The notes: generated by a model not told the origin, from the letters alone. 64,000 nucleotides of DNA from an uncultured Alphaproteobacteria bacterium (GCA_902557145.1 CACDYZ010000001.1:116612-180611), one strand, 5' to 3'; positions 1-8,479 are shown, counted from the first letter of the stretch. Numbers and translations: made by a program.

Positions 1-1
1 A

Positions 2-790
2 ATTAATTGCGATAAATTATTAACAAAGACAATTACGTTTAATAATATTGAAGAAACTATTCGTAGTTTCGATAAATATCAAGATTGGGATTACTCTGTA
101 GCTTGGGTTGATTTAGCTAATAAAAAAAAAATTGGAAAATCAGTTCTTATTCTTGCAAATCATATAAAGAAAAAAACAAAAATTGAAAATTACACATTTA
201 ACAAAACTAGTAATTTATTTTTCTTAACATTTTTATCACCATTTTTTAATAACGTTTTTATCAAGATTTTTAATAGTATTTATTTTTTTTTGAATTCTTC
301 AAAAAGACAAAAGCAAGAAATTATGAGTATTGATAATTATTTTTATCCTCTTGATAAAATTAATAATTGGAATGATATTTATGGAAAAAATGGCCTTGTC
401 CAATATCAATTTGTTTTACCCGAAAAAAAATTTAAAACTGCAATATATGAAATATTAGATTTGATTAATAATTCAAAAATAGCTCCAAAACTTGTAGTTT
501 TAAAAAAAATGGCAAATGAAACTAGAAAAGGTATATCTTTCCCCATGAGAGGGTACACCATGGCTTTAGATTTTTCATATAGTAATAATGTATCTCAATT
601 ATTTAAGTCTTTTGACTCAATTATCATGAAATACAAAGGTAGAATATATTTAACTAAAGATTATTTAATAGACAAAGAGTCAATCTATAAAATGGATCCA
701 GCAATGTTGAAATTTAAAAAATTTTTAAAAAACAAATCGTATTATTTAAAAATTAATTCATTACAATTTAAGAGATTTGGCTTTAAATAA
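2..790 (+). CDS. FAD-linked oxidase, DprE1-like (C-terminal part, cut by window edge)
   Basis: The frame is open from base 2, so this is the 3' part of a longer gene and the ORF-track start at 290 (a TTG) is internal. The C-terminal domain carries YFYPLDKINNWNDIYG followed by GLVQYQFVLP, which matches the cap region of decaprenylphosphoryl-ribose 2-oxidase (DprE1) and related FAD-binding type 4 oxidases. The FAD-binding N-terminus is outside the window. The gene overlaps the following SDR gene by 14 bases. DprE1 and DprE2 together epimerise polyprenyl-phospho-ribose to the arabinose form at the membrane, so the pair points to an arabinose donor for cell-surface glycans. The exact substrate is inference. 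Confidence 0.82.
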   Translation: MNCDKLLTKTITFNNIEETIRSFDKYQDWDYSVAWVDLANKKKIGKSVLILANHIKKKTKIENYTFNKTSNLFFLTFLSPFFNNVFIKIFNSIYFFLNSSKRQKQEIMSIDNYFYPLDKINNWNDIYGKNGLVQYQFVLPEKKFKTAIYEILDLINNSKIAPKLVVLKKMANETRKGISFPMRGYTMALDFSYSNNVSQLFKSFDSIIMKYKGRIYLTKDYLIDKESIYKMDPAMLKFKKFLKNKSYYLKINSLQFKRFGFK

Positions 791-1511
791 CTCTTTAACA
801 AAAAAAAACATTTTAATTTTAGGTGCAAATTCTGATGTGGGGATTTCACTTTTAAATAATCTTTATGCCAATGGATGTAACTTATTTTTAGCTTCAAGAA
901 ACTTAGTAAATTTAAAAAAAATAACAAAAGATAAAAACTTTATAATGGATAGAATTAAATTCATTCACCTTGATGTTTTGAGTGAGATTTCAATATCATC
1001 TCTTTTCGATAGTAATATTGAGACTCCAGATATTATCATTTCTTGTGTAGGTTATTTAAATGATGAAGACTCAAATTTATCAAAAATTCTAAGGACAAAT
1101 TTTGAAGGTCCAGCGACTATTATCAATAGATATATCGACCAATTTTTATCAAGAGGTTATGGCACTATAGTTGGAGTGAGTTCTATTGCTGGTGAGAGGG
1201 GTAGAGGAAAAAACTATCTATATTCCTCTGCTAAATCCGGATTTACAAGCTATCTCTCAGGTTTGAGATCAAAATATAATCATAAAAATATAAAAGTTAT
1301 TACAGTTATACCTGGTTACATTGATACAAAAATGACTGAAGGTTTAAAATTAAATAAATTTATTACTGCTTCACCGGAGCTTGTTGCGAACAAAATAATA
1401 AATGCAATTGTTAAAGATAAGAAAATTGAATATATATCTTTTTTTTGGTTTATTGTGGCAGTCATTTTAAGAAATTTACCAGATTTTATTATAAGAAAAA
1501 TTAAGTTTTGA
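777..1511 (+). CDS. Short-chain dehydrogenase/reductase, DprE2-like
   Basis: This 244-residue SDR has an N-terminal nucleotide-binding motif (GANSDVG, about residues 16-22), a VSSIAG catalytic-serine segment, a YSSAK catalytic Tyr/Lys motif and a PGYIDTKMT segment after it. A C-terminal hydrophobic stretch (FFWFIVAVIL) is typical of DprE2-type keto-reductases. The start is a TTG inside the end of the DprE1-like gene, giving a 14-base overlap and suggesting translational coupling. Paired with the upstream oxidase, it would reduce the 2-keto intermediate to polyprenyl-phospho-arabinose. The pairing is strong; the substrate is inferred from family. Confidence 0.85.
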   Translation: MALNNSLTKKNILILGANSDVGISLLNNLYANGCNLFLASRNLVNLKKITKDKNFIMDRIKFIHLDVLSEISISSLFDSNIETPDIIISCVGYLNDEDSNLSKILRTNFEGPATIINRYIDQFLSRGYGTIVGVSSIAGERGRGKNYLYSSAKSGFTSYLSGLRSKYNHKNIKVITVIPGYIDTKMTEGLKLNKFITASPELVANKIINAIVKDKKIEYISFFWFIVAVILRNLPDFIIRKIKF

Positions 1512-3100
1512 TTAATATTTTAATCAAGTTATCTGATAGACAGTTATTAATATTATTAATAATTATAAGTATTTTCTATAGATTAATAATCTATTTTTTT
1601 TATGGAAATGCACATTTTTCAATTAATGAAAATGAAATATATAATTATGAAATCTTAAATAATTTAACAAAAATTTTAAATATTATTCATACAAAACCTG
1701 CTGGTTTCATTCTTAGAGATTATTTATTTATAATGACCTCTAATTATCTAAATTTAAGTTATATAATAACCAGATTTTTATTCCAAAATTTTTTACATTT
1801 ACTTTGTTTGATAATGTTATTTTCAATACTTGTTCATACATTTAGTATAAATAAATATTTTTCCTTATTTATTCTGATAATTTACTCTTTATCAATTGTT
1901 GTTTTTGAATATTGGAGATATTCAGGCCATTTTGATCACTTCAATATTTTTCTGATTGTGGCTCTTATGTATTTTTCATTATTTGTTATAGATAAATCAT
2001 TAACAATATTTAATACTGTTGGTTTAATTTTAATAATTTATTTTTTCAATTTATTTTATACTATCTCAATAATTCCCATTGGGATCTCTATTATTTTTAT
2101 AGGATTTAACATTTTTTATAAAACTAATAAAATAAAACAGTTTACCTTACTTTCTATTATCTGTATTTCCTTTTTCACTAGTTATGCTTTATTATGCAAA
2201 AAAAATTTTAATAATTTCAACTTACCATTTTCATCAACAGTACAAGGTCAAAATTCTCTTCAATTTTCGATCTCAAATAAATTTATATCCTCTAATGATT
2301 TCATAAATTTTATTGATAGAGGTAACTATCCCAATTGGTATAAAATATGTGCTAAGAATGCCCATAATAAATTTAATGATTATCAATCAATAATTTATGG
2401 TGAGTGTGTATTCAAAGAAAAAGATGGAGAAAGATTATATAAATTTGATACTGATTTTCTGGAATTTATCTATGATAATTCACCTATTTATATTCAAAAT
2501 CATATATTAAAAGACTTATCACACATAAAAACTAGTGAATTTGTATTAATGAATTTTGGTGTTTCAGAGTCAAATTTATTTTTTTCTGCTGAATATGGAA
2601 AAATATCTAAAAAAGTCTCTAGAGATTTACAGATAAAATTTCCATTTAACTCATTTTTAGATAATTTTTATAGCTCTATTGATTATTTGATATTTGATGG
2701 GTCTTATTTTTTTCAGGGTAATGATTATGAACCTCAATTAATAAATCTACCTTACATACATAATATATTTGGAAGATTTATAGGTATTTTTTTACATTTA
2801 GGAACAATTTTTGCACTAATTTATTTTTTTCATTCAATCATTAAATATCCATCTCAAATAATTAGATCAAAAAAATTAAAATTTAATGATATTTTTAATG
2901 TAATAAAAAAAAATAGTCTCTTTATATATATTTTGACTAATATGATAGCCCTAATTTTTGCTCTATCATTAAGTACATGCTGTGAAAATGCAAGAATGTT
3001 TGTAATTATATCTCCATTATCACTTGTAGCATTTTGTTATTTATACAAAAATATAAATTTTTTAGGGTATTTATCAAATGGTTCCGCCGAGAAGAATTGA
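1508..3100 (+). CDS. Multi-pass membrane protein, possible glycosyltransferase partner of DprE1/E2
   Basis: This is a 530-residue hydrophobic protein with about ten predicted membrane segments, a central soluble stretch (about residues 235-390) and two or three C-terminal membrane segments. Its TTG start overlaps the SDR stop by 4 bases, so it belongs to the same operon. Position and topology suggest a GT-C-like transferase or other membrane protein using the arabinose donor, but no family motif is clear to me. The last six codons and the stop (NGSAEKN) lie in a 28-bp sequence that copies the 3' end of the tRNA-Thr gene at 4655, so the C-terminus appears to have been made by an integration event. 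Confidence 0.7.
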   Translation: MINILIKLSDRQLLILLIIISIFYRLIIYFFYGNAHFSINENEIYNYEILNNLTKILNIIHTKPAGFILRDYLFIMTSNYLNLSYIITRFLFQNFLHLLCLIMLFSILVHTFSINKYFSLFILIIYSLSIVVFEYWRYSGHFDHFNIFLIVALMYFSLFVIDKSLTIFNTVGLILIIYFFNLFYTISIIPIGISIIFIGFNIFYKTNKIKQFTLLSIICISFFTSYALLCKKNFNNFNLPFSSTVQGQNSLQFSISNKFISSNDFINFIDRGNYPNWYKICAKNAHNKFNDYQSIIYGECVFKEKDGERLYKFDTDFLEFIYDNSPIYIQNHILKDLSHIKTSEFVLMNFGVSESNLFFSAEYGKISKKVSRDLQIKFPFNSFLDNFYSSIDYLIFDGSYFFQGNDYEPQLINLPYIHNIFGRFIGIFLHLGTIFALIYFFHSIIKYPSQIIRSKKLKFNDIFNVIKKNSLFIYILTNMIALIFALSLSTCCENARMFVIISPLSLVAFCYLYKNINFLGYLSNGSAEKN

Positions 3101-3104
3101 ATTT
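3077..3104. repeat. Duplicated tRNA-Thr 3' end (att-like direct repeat)
   Basis: These 28 bases match 4653-4680, the 3' end of tRNA-Thr(GGT) including the encoded CCA, with two mismatches and the same orientation. The rest of the tRNA is absent here. Duplication of a tRNA 3' end is the usual product of site-specific integration into a tRNA gene. The interval between the copies is about 1.58 kb and holds one gene. Confidence 0.85.
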
Positions 3105-3200
3105 GTTTTCTTACTATTTATCAAGTAGAGATTCATTTTAATAAAATACTTCTATTTTACTTCACTCAAATTTTTTATTATTGAAAAAATGTTTTAGCTT

Positions 3201-4631
3201 TTATTTGATATCTAAAACTCCTATGGAAGCTGTATCTTCCATAAATAAATACAATTTATCATCTTTAAATCCAAGATCTCTTATTCTTTCAAATACCTCG
3301 ATTCTATTTAAATTAATTAATTGTTTTTTATTATTTAATTCAAAAAAATAGATAGATTTATCTCTCAATGAACTTACAACATACTTACTTTCCCCAATTT
3401 TGTGTATTTCCGAAATACCAATCGATGGTACAAATGATTTTAGTGGTTCAATATAACCGTGGTCATTATGTGATTTATACAACGGATATTTATCATATTT
3501 TTTTTGATTGTATTCATTTCTTTCACCGTAATGCTCGCCAGCAGAAGAAATTGGCCAACCAAAATTTTGAATTTCATCTTCGTTTATTTTATCTGCGTCG
3601 ATTATATTAATTTCATCGCCACCTTTTGGTCCATGTTCTGTTTCTAATATGATATTTTTTTCTTTATCATAATACAAACCCTGTGGATTCCTATGACCCA
3701 TTGAAATTATTTTAAAATCACTTTTTTCAATATTTATCTTGATTATTTTTCCATTTAAACTTTCTTTATCCTGAGCTAGATATCTGCTTCTATAATCACC
3801 GACTGACAATAATATGTTTTTGTCATCAAAGGGAATTATTCTACCGCCAGATTGATGAGCATTAAATTCGTTATCTATATTATTAACTATATGAATACAT
3901 TTTTTTGGTGAAAATAGCTTTGTAAATTTAATATTTTTATAATTTAGATCTCCATAAATGATACTCGTATTCCAACAATCATCATTGATTTCTTCTGTAT
4001 ATGAAATGAAGATCTTACCATTGAAAATTAAAAGGTCTTTTAATGAAAACCAGCTACCTTGTTTATATTGATATTTTTTAAACTGATTTAAACCTATAAA
4101 GTCGTTAATATTGTTTTTAATTTGTTTAAAATTTTCTTCATCATTATTTAGACCTTTTCTAAATGCTATAATTCCACGTGCTGACAATATGAATATATTA
4201 TCTTCATAAAAATCTAAATAACCACTACCTGGAAACTTACTATTTATACCGCTATAAAAACCTGAAATTAATTTATATTTATTTAATATTAAATCATTTG
4301 ATAATTTTAAATCACTTTCCTTAATTTGAATGTCTAAACCCTTTTCTTTTGTGTCTAACTCCAGAATTGTAAATACCTGTTTAGTCTTATTAAGCATTTC
4401 TTTCTGTTGAGATATTAACTCTTGTTGTTGAGATATTAACTCTTGTTGTTGAGATACCATTTTATAAGGAAAAATATATTTTTTAATGAAATATTTTTGA
4501 TCATCACTTAATAACGATTTAAGATAATTATGTCTGTCATTATTAATACTCGAATTTATTAAAAGAAAACAAATCAAAATTACTATGCTTATTAAAATTA
4601 AAATTATCTTAGTACTTAGCTTTTTAATCAT
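3201..4631 (-). CDS. Membrane-anchored PQQ-dependent sugar dehydrogenase-like beta-propeller protein
   Basis: A 476-residue protein. Residues about 8-27 form one membrane anchor, followed by a short coiled coil with a tandem heptad (SQQQELI repeated). The remainder is a glucose/sorbosone dehydrogenase-type propeller with the family motifs GHRNPQGLYY and ETEHGPKGGDEIN near the centre. Members oxidise aldose sugars using PQQ in the periplasm, though many marine homologues have unknown substrate and may not bind PQQ. It is the only gene between tRNA-Thr and the duplicated tRNA 3' end, so it is probably an acquired cassette. No integrase is present in the interval. Confidence 0.85.
   Translation of the reverse strand: MIKKLSTKIILILISIVILICFLLINSSINNDRHNYLKSLLSDDQKYFIKKYIFPYKMVSQQQELISQQQELISQQKEMLNKTKQVFTILELDTKEKGLDIQIKESDLKLSNDLILNKYKLISGFYSGINSKFPGSGYLDFYEDNIFILSARGIIAFRKGLNNDEENFKQIKNNINDFIGLNQFKKYQYKQGSWFSLKDLLIFNGKIFISYTEEINDDCWNTSIIYGDLNYKNIKFTKLFSPKKCIHIVNNIDNEFNAHQSGGRIIPFDDKNILLSVGDYRSRYLAQDKESLNGKIIKINIEKSDFKIISMGHRNPQGLYYDKEKNIILETEHGPKGGDEINIIDADKINEDEIQNFGWPISSAGEHYGERNEYNQKKYDKYPLYKSHNDHGYIEPLKSFVPSIGISEIHKIGESKYVVSSLRDKSIYFFELNNKKQLINLNRIEVFERIRDLGFKDDKLYLFMEDTASIGVLDIK
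4400..4458 (-). repeat. 21-bp tandem repeat encoding coiled-coil heptads
   Basis: Nearly three copies of a 21-bp unit (cttgttgttgagatattaact on the + strand): the first imperfect, the second complete, the third partial. Each unit encodes seven residues (SQQQELI on the coding strand), exactly one coiled-coil heptad, so a gain or loss of a unit keeps both frame and heptad register. It sits just after the membrane anchor of the sugar dehydrogenase-like protein. Confidence 0.85.
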
Positions 4632-4654
4632 TATTTTATAAACTTATCATGTAA

Positions 4655-4729
4655 TGGTGCCGCCGAGAAGAATTGAACTTCCGACCCCACCCTTACCAAG
4701 GGTGTGCTCTACCACTGAGCTACGGCGGC
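4655..4729 (-). tRNA. tRNA-Thr(GGT)
   Basis: On the minus strand a 75-nt cloverleaf folds: acceptor GCCGCCG paired with CGGCGGC, D-stem GCTC/GAGC, anticodon stem CACCC/GGGTG with loop TTGGTAA (anticodon GGT, threonine), T-stem GGAAG/CTTCT with loop TTCAATT, and an encoded 3' CCA. Its 3' end faces the sugar dehydrogenase gene, and a copy of that 3' end lies at 3077-3104, marking this tRNA as an integration site. Confidence 0.96.
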
Positions 4730-4753
4730 ATATTAAAAAAGTACTATAACTTA

Positions 4754-4939
4754 TTAATACATATTGAAAAACATTAACAAAAGACATCCTGCAGTAAGGT
4801 ATTTAAAACTTTCATAAACAATTTTCCATTTATGGTTATTTTGGCTTATACGCCATGTAGCAAATGTAATAGCTAAACAACCAAATGAGACAAACCACAT
4901 AAAATTAGGGTTTTTAGTTAATTCAATGATATCTGACAT
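4754..4939 (-). CDS. Small two-helix membrane protein, hypothetical
   Basis: A 61-residue protein with two hydrophobic segments (about residues 13-28 and 46-60) separated by a polar stretch rich in Lys, Asn and Trp. I do not recognise a family. It starts two bases after the stop of another small membrane protein gene, and the two follow a methyltransferase gene, so all three look like one operon reading toward tRNA-Thr. The tight spacing and lack of an opposing ORF support it as a real gene. Confidence 0.6.
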   Translation of the reverse strand: MSDIIELTKNPNFMWFVSFGCLAITFATWRISQNNHKWKIVYESFKYLTAGCLLLMFFNMY

Positions 4940-4941
4940 AA

Positions 4942-5130
4942 TTAATTTACAAGATAAAATTTATCTACTAGAAAGTTGATTAACAATACTAATCCAATCA
5001 TGAACACCCAATATAATTTTTTGTTCTTCCTTATGAATGGTATTCCAATAGCGCTGTACCTAAATAACTTATTAAGTCCCCAAATAACTAAGGGAATTAA
5101 AAACAGCCAAAATACAATTTCCCAAATCAT
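4942..5130 (-). CDS. Small two-helix membrane protein, hypothetical
   Basis: A 62-residue protein with an N-terminal membrane helix (about residues 3-20), a basic loop (IRKNKKLYW) and a second helix near the C-terminus (about 43-58). Its ATG overlaps the stop of the upstream methyltransferase by 4 bases (ATGA), which suggests translational coupling. No family recognised. Adjacent to another small membrane protein of similar size and topology, so the two may act together. Confidence 0.62.
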   Translation of the reverse strand: MIWEIVFWLFLIPLVIWGLNKLFRYSAIGIPFIRKNKKLYWVFMIGLVLLINFLVDKFYLVN

Positions 5131-5738
5131 TTCTTGGCTAATAAGACAATCCTAATTTTAATATTTGAACCAAAATCCTTATTTTTTGGGAGATAATTTA
5201 AGGGTCTAGATTTATATACTAAACGAAAATCAGATCTAGATTTTAATACATTATCAAAATTGAGATCTTTCCATAAATCTTCTCTTTGAGTAAAAATAAA
5301 ATATCCTTTTGTATCTAAATAATAGGAAACTAAGTTAAAAAGTGATTGATGATTTTCACAATATGTCATTGCTCCAATTAGACTTACTATGTTGTATTTA
5401 TTAATTATTTTAATTTTTTTTTCAAAACTCTTTTTATAAAGATTTCGATATTTTCCACTTATTTCTGAAATATTTAAAATCTTTTTTGAAATATCTGAGC
5501 CATCACATATACAAAGGGGGTAAATTTTTAAATATTCTTCAACAAAAAGCCCAGTACCACATGCTAGATCTAAAAGATATCTTGGTTTTTTTTTAATAAA
5601 TTTCTTAAGGATATTTACTGATTGTTTCGGAGCTTTATAATTCCAATTATACAAAGTCTGATCGTAAGAATTTGACCATTCATCATAAAATATTTCAACA
5701 TCTTTTGAGTTGCCAATACCTTTGCGAAGAGATTTCAT
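5127..5738 (-). CDS. Class I SAM-dependent methyltransferase
   Basis: A 203-residue Rossmann methyltransferase. Motif I is LLDLACGTGLFVEEYL (about residues 55-70), followed by an acidic residue after the next strand (CDGSDIS) and a later IVSLIGAMTYCEN segment. The N-terminal EIFYDEWSNSYDQTLYNWNY resembles the entry helix of small-molecule methyltransferases of the williams-contig/UbiE type. The substrate cannot be read from the sequence. First gene of a small operon with two membrane microproteins; it ends with a 4-base overlap into the next gene. Confidence 0.8.
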   Translation of the reverse strand: MKSLRKGIGNSKDVEIFYDEWSNSYDQTLYNWNYKAPKQSVNILKKFIKKKPRYLLDLACGTGLFVEEYLKIYPLCICDGSDISKKILNISEISGKYRNLYKKSFEKKIKIINKYNIVSLIGAMTYCENHQSLFNLVSYYLDTKGYFIFTQREDLWKDLNFDNVLKSRSDFRLVYKSRPLNYLPKNKDFGSNIKIRIVLLAKK

Positions 5739-5760
5739 AATTTCTAATTATGATTTGAAT

Positions 5761-7362
5761 TTATTTCCCAAAAATTCCAATTTTAACTTCATAGTCTACA
5801 GCAACACTATAATCAGGATCATCGTCACTATCTACCATCAACTGACCTGTTTTAGACAGTAGTCTATGACAGTCACGCGTTAGATGTCTTAATTTTACTT
5901 TTTTGCCTAAATTAGAATATCTATTTGCTATATCCTCTATTGCTTTTAAGGCAGACTGATCAATCACCCTTGATCTTGCAAAATCAATGATAACTACCTC
6001 TGGATCTTTTGAAGGTTTAAATATATCCAGAAAACTGTTTGTTGAGCTAAAAAATAAGGGACCCTCTATTTCATAAACTTTAGCTCCACTCTCAGTGGTA
6101 GAAGGTCTCTCCACAGCATTAATCCTAGATGCTGACTTCCAAGCAAAAACTAAAGCAGATACAATTACACCAACGACTACAGCTATAGCTAGATCTTCAA
6201 GAACTGTCACAATAGTTACTAAAATTATTACCAAAGCATCTGATTTGGGTACTACAAATAATAATTTTAAAGAATTCCAAGCAAACGTTGCAAGAACAAC
6301 CATAAACATCACTCCTACTAATGCAGCTATGGGAATTAATTCGATATAAGAGGAAGCAAATAAAATAAAAATCAATAAAAATAAAGCTGCTGACACCCCT
6401 GACATTCTAGTTCTCCCTCCTGATTTAACATTTATCATAGATTGACCTATCATTGCGCAACCACCCATGCCTCCAAAAAAACCAGTCACAGTATTAGAGA
6501 TACCTTGAGCTAAGCACTCTTTACTAGCTCCTCCTTTTTTATTTGTAATCTCTCCTACCAAATTTAATGTTAATAAGCTTTCAATTAATCCAATAGCTGC
6601 CAATATAACTGCGTAAGGAAATATTATTATTAATGTTTCTATATTTATAGGAACCATTGGAATTGAAAAAGATGGAAGGCCACCAGCAACACTTGCTAAA
6701 TCACCAACTCTAGGTATTGGAATATTAAAACTTATCACCAACCCTGTGCTTAATAAAATAGCCACTAGAGTTGAGGGAAATACTTTTGAAAATTTAGGTA
6801 ATATCCAAATTACAATCATCGTTATCACAACGATACAATAGGAATATATTAGAGTATTACCTGACATCCAAACAGACTCACCAGCTGAGTTGATTGTTTT
6901 AAATTGATTTAATTGAGAGATACCAATTACAATAGCTAGTCCATTTACAAATCCAAGCATTACTGGTTGAGGGACCATTCTTATAAATTTTCCTAATCGA
7001 AATATTCCAGATAATATCTGAAGTATTCCCATCAATACTACAGTAGCAAATAAATACTGCGCACCATGGTCAACAACTAGGGAAACCATTACAACAGCTA
7101 AGGCTCCTGTGGCACCTGATATCATCCCTGGACGGCCTCCAATTACTGCAGTTATTAAACCGACAATAAAAGCTGCATAAAGTCCAGAAAGAGGGGTGAC
7201 ACCTGCAACAAATGCAAAGGCTATTGCTTCTGGCACTAATGCGAGGGCAACGGTTAAGCCAGATAGAATCTCAATTCTAAATAATGAAAAAGATGGCCCT
7301 TCTTCAGGTATATAGTCTTTAACCAAAGAATTTGCAAATGATGATATATTTGTACTTTTCAT
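5761..7362 (-). CDS. SulP family anion transporter with STAS domain
   Basis: A 533-residue inner-membrane transporter. The N-terminal part has the SulP signature region (GLTVALALVPEAIAFAFVAG, then PLSGLYAAF and GGRPGMISGATGA) and about 10-14 membrane spans. The C-terminal 110 residues form a STAS domain with VVIIDFARSRVIDQSALKAIEDIA. SulP proteins carry sulfate, bicarbonate or dicarboxylates coupled to Na+ or H+; the form with this motif set is often annotated as sulfate permease, but the substrate here is open. Stands between the methyltransferase operon and an unknown gene, both on the same strand. Confidence 0.92.
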   Translation of the reverse strand: MKSTNISSFANSLVKDYIPEEGPSFSLFRIEILSGLTVALALVPEAIAFAFVAGVTPLSGLYAAFIVGLITAVIGGRPGMISGATGALAVVMVSLVVDHGAQYLFATVVLMGILQILSGIFRLGKFIRMVPQPVMLGFVNGLAIVIGISQLNQFKTINSAGESVWMSGNTLIYSYCIVVITMIVIWILPKFSKVFPSTLVAILLSTGLVISFNIPIPRVGDLASVAGGLPSFSIPMVPINIETLIIIFPYAVILAAIGLIESLLTLNLVGEITNKKGGASKECLAQGISNTVTGFFGGMGGCAMIGQSMINVKSGGRTRMSGVSAALFLLIFILFASSYIELIPIAALVGVMFMVVLATFAWNSLKLLFVVPKSDALVIILVTIVTVLEDLAIAVVVGVIVSALVFAWKSASRINAVERPSTTESGAKVYEIEGPLFFSSTNSFLDIFKPSKDPEVVIIDFARSRVIDQSALKAIEDIANRYSNLGKKVKLRHLTRDCHRLLSKTGQLMVDSDDDPDYSVAVDYEVKIGIFGK

Positions 7363-7381
7363 TACTTATTAAAATTAGATA

Positions 7382-8302
7382 TTAAGAAAAATTTATAAAT
7401 TTAGAGAATTCTTCGTTATTTTTTTCAAATTGATCAGGTATTTTTTCACCAAATTTTAAATTTTCTAAATCTATGACTTTATAAAAATCTCCTCTTAGCT
7501 TGTCCCATTTATAAAATCCGTAATAAACAAGCATCACATTGTTTACAAATGAATTTATCCATTTTTCTAAATCTTCATTTGAAAGTTTAATTTTTTCAAA
7601 TTTCATATGATTAGTTATTTCTTCTTTTAATTTCGCATGAGACTCTGCATAACTTGTCTCAGTTTTGCTGTCAGGGTTAGGAGTATGTTTAGGGAAATTC
7701 TTTCTAATGACAATATTAATAAACCTATTTCTCATATAACTTGTTTCTGGAAGAGTAGATTTATTTAATATCATCCATCGGTGATATTGAATTTGAAAAG
7801 CTAGTGCTTGACCATCAGTCGTATAACGATAGTTATCTTTGAAGTTTTCAATTTGCAAATTATTTTGTTGATCGGAATTTTCAATTTTAAAAATTGCTTC
7901 ATATATAAGCTCAGAGGCGTCATCTAGGACCTTACTATCAAGATTTTTTGGCGCCGATTTTTTAAATGCTACAGCTAGTGATATTAAAAAAGCATTTTTT
8001 GTTTCAATAGTTTCAAAAATATTATGGGCTAGGCTTATTGCTGAGGAAATATCAGATAAAAAATCTTCTTCTTTATCTCTCCATATGAATTCTAAAGGAT
8101 GACTGTCAAATATAGGATTTAACATCACTTTATTATAAATAGAATTATATTCCTCTTGACTGGCAATTTGGTTTTGAATCTCTGGGTAAGAATAAATTTC
8201 TTTTAAAGATAAAGAAAATGTCTCAAGTAGTTTTTTTTTGTCTTTAATTGGGTAGTCATTATTAGACCATGTTTCAATAGTTGCTGGGAATTTGTTATAC
8301 AT
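7382..8302 (-). CDS. Conserved-looking hypothetical protein, 306 residues
   Basis: No family recognised. The protein is soluble, without signal peptide or membrane segment, mostly helical in appearance, and rich in aromatic residues. Visible features are a FIWRDKEEDFLSDISSAISLAHNIFE helix-rich region, a central IQYHRWMILN segment, and a C-terminal ELEKW-like amphipathic helix followed by NVMLVYYGFYKWD. It lies 20 bases upstream of the SulP gene on the same strand and may be cotranscribed with it. It is divergent from the Cys-rich peptide gene with a 96-base gap. Confidence 0.7.
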   Translation of the reverse strand: MYNKFPATIETWSNNDYPIKDKKKLLETFSLSLKEIYSYPEIQNQIASQEEYNSIYNKVMLNPIFDSHPLEFIWRDKEEDFLSDISSAISLAHNIFETIETKNAFLISLAVAFKKSAPKNLDSKVLDDASELIYEAIFKIENSDQQNNLQIENFKDNYRYTTDGQALAFQIQYHRWMILNKSTLPETSYMRNRFINIVIRKNFPKHTPNPDSKTETSYAESHAKLKEEITNHMKFEKIKLSNEDLEKWINSFVNNVMLVYYGFYKWDKLRGDFYKVIDLENLKFGEKIPDQFEKNNEEFSKFINFS

Positions 8303-8398
8303 ATAATCTTTAAGTTGCAGAATTTAGCTAATTAATCCAATTTTATCAACTAATTTCATGTAATTGTAATTATCCAAAAACAATGGTATTAAGGATTT

Positions 8399-8479
8399 AT
8401 GGATACAAACAAACCAAAACCTGATTGTGGATGTTCTTGCTCATGCTGTTGCACTTGTGGCGACGGTTGTTGTCAGTAA
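8399..8479 (+). CDS. Cys-rich 26-residue peptide, metallothionein-like
   Basis: An ORF too short for the supplied track: ATG at 8399, TAA at 8477. The product has 9 cysteines in 26 residues, clustered as CGCSCSCCCTCGDGCC after a polar lead with two prolines. An AAGGA ribosome-binding sequence lies just before the ATG. CxC, CC and CxxxCC spacing is typical of soft-metal (Cu, Zn, Cd) or Fe-S ligand peptides. It has no signal peptide. It converges on a small membrane protein gene with a 7-base overlap of stop regions. Function is inference; I know no named family with this exact pattern. Confidence 0.6.
   Translation: MDTNKPKPDCGCSCSCCCTCGDGCCQ

Noticed and set aside
290-790. Gene start at 290 for the first ORF
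   Set aside because: The frame is open upstream to base 2 with coding-like DprE1 sequence, so the TTG at 290 is internal.
4400-4458. Possible CRISPR-like direct repeats
   Set aside because: The copies are adjacent without spacers and encode heptads inside a gene; this is a coding tandem repeat.
6095-6349. 84-residue ORF antisense to the SulP gene
   Set aside because: A shadow of the strongly supported transporter gene, with no ribosome-binding site or recognisable motif. The other antisense track ORFs (for example 13011-13295, 27887-28144, 62864-63229) were dropped for the same reason.
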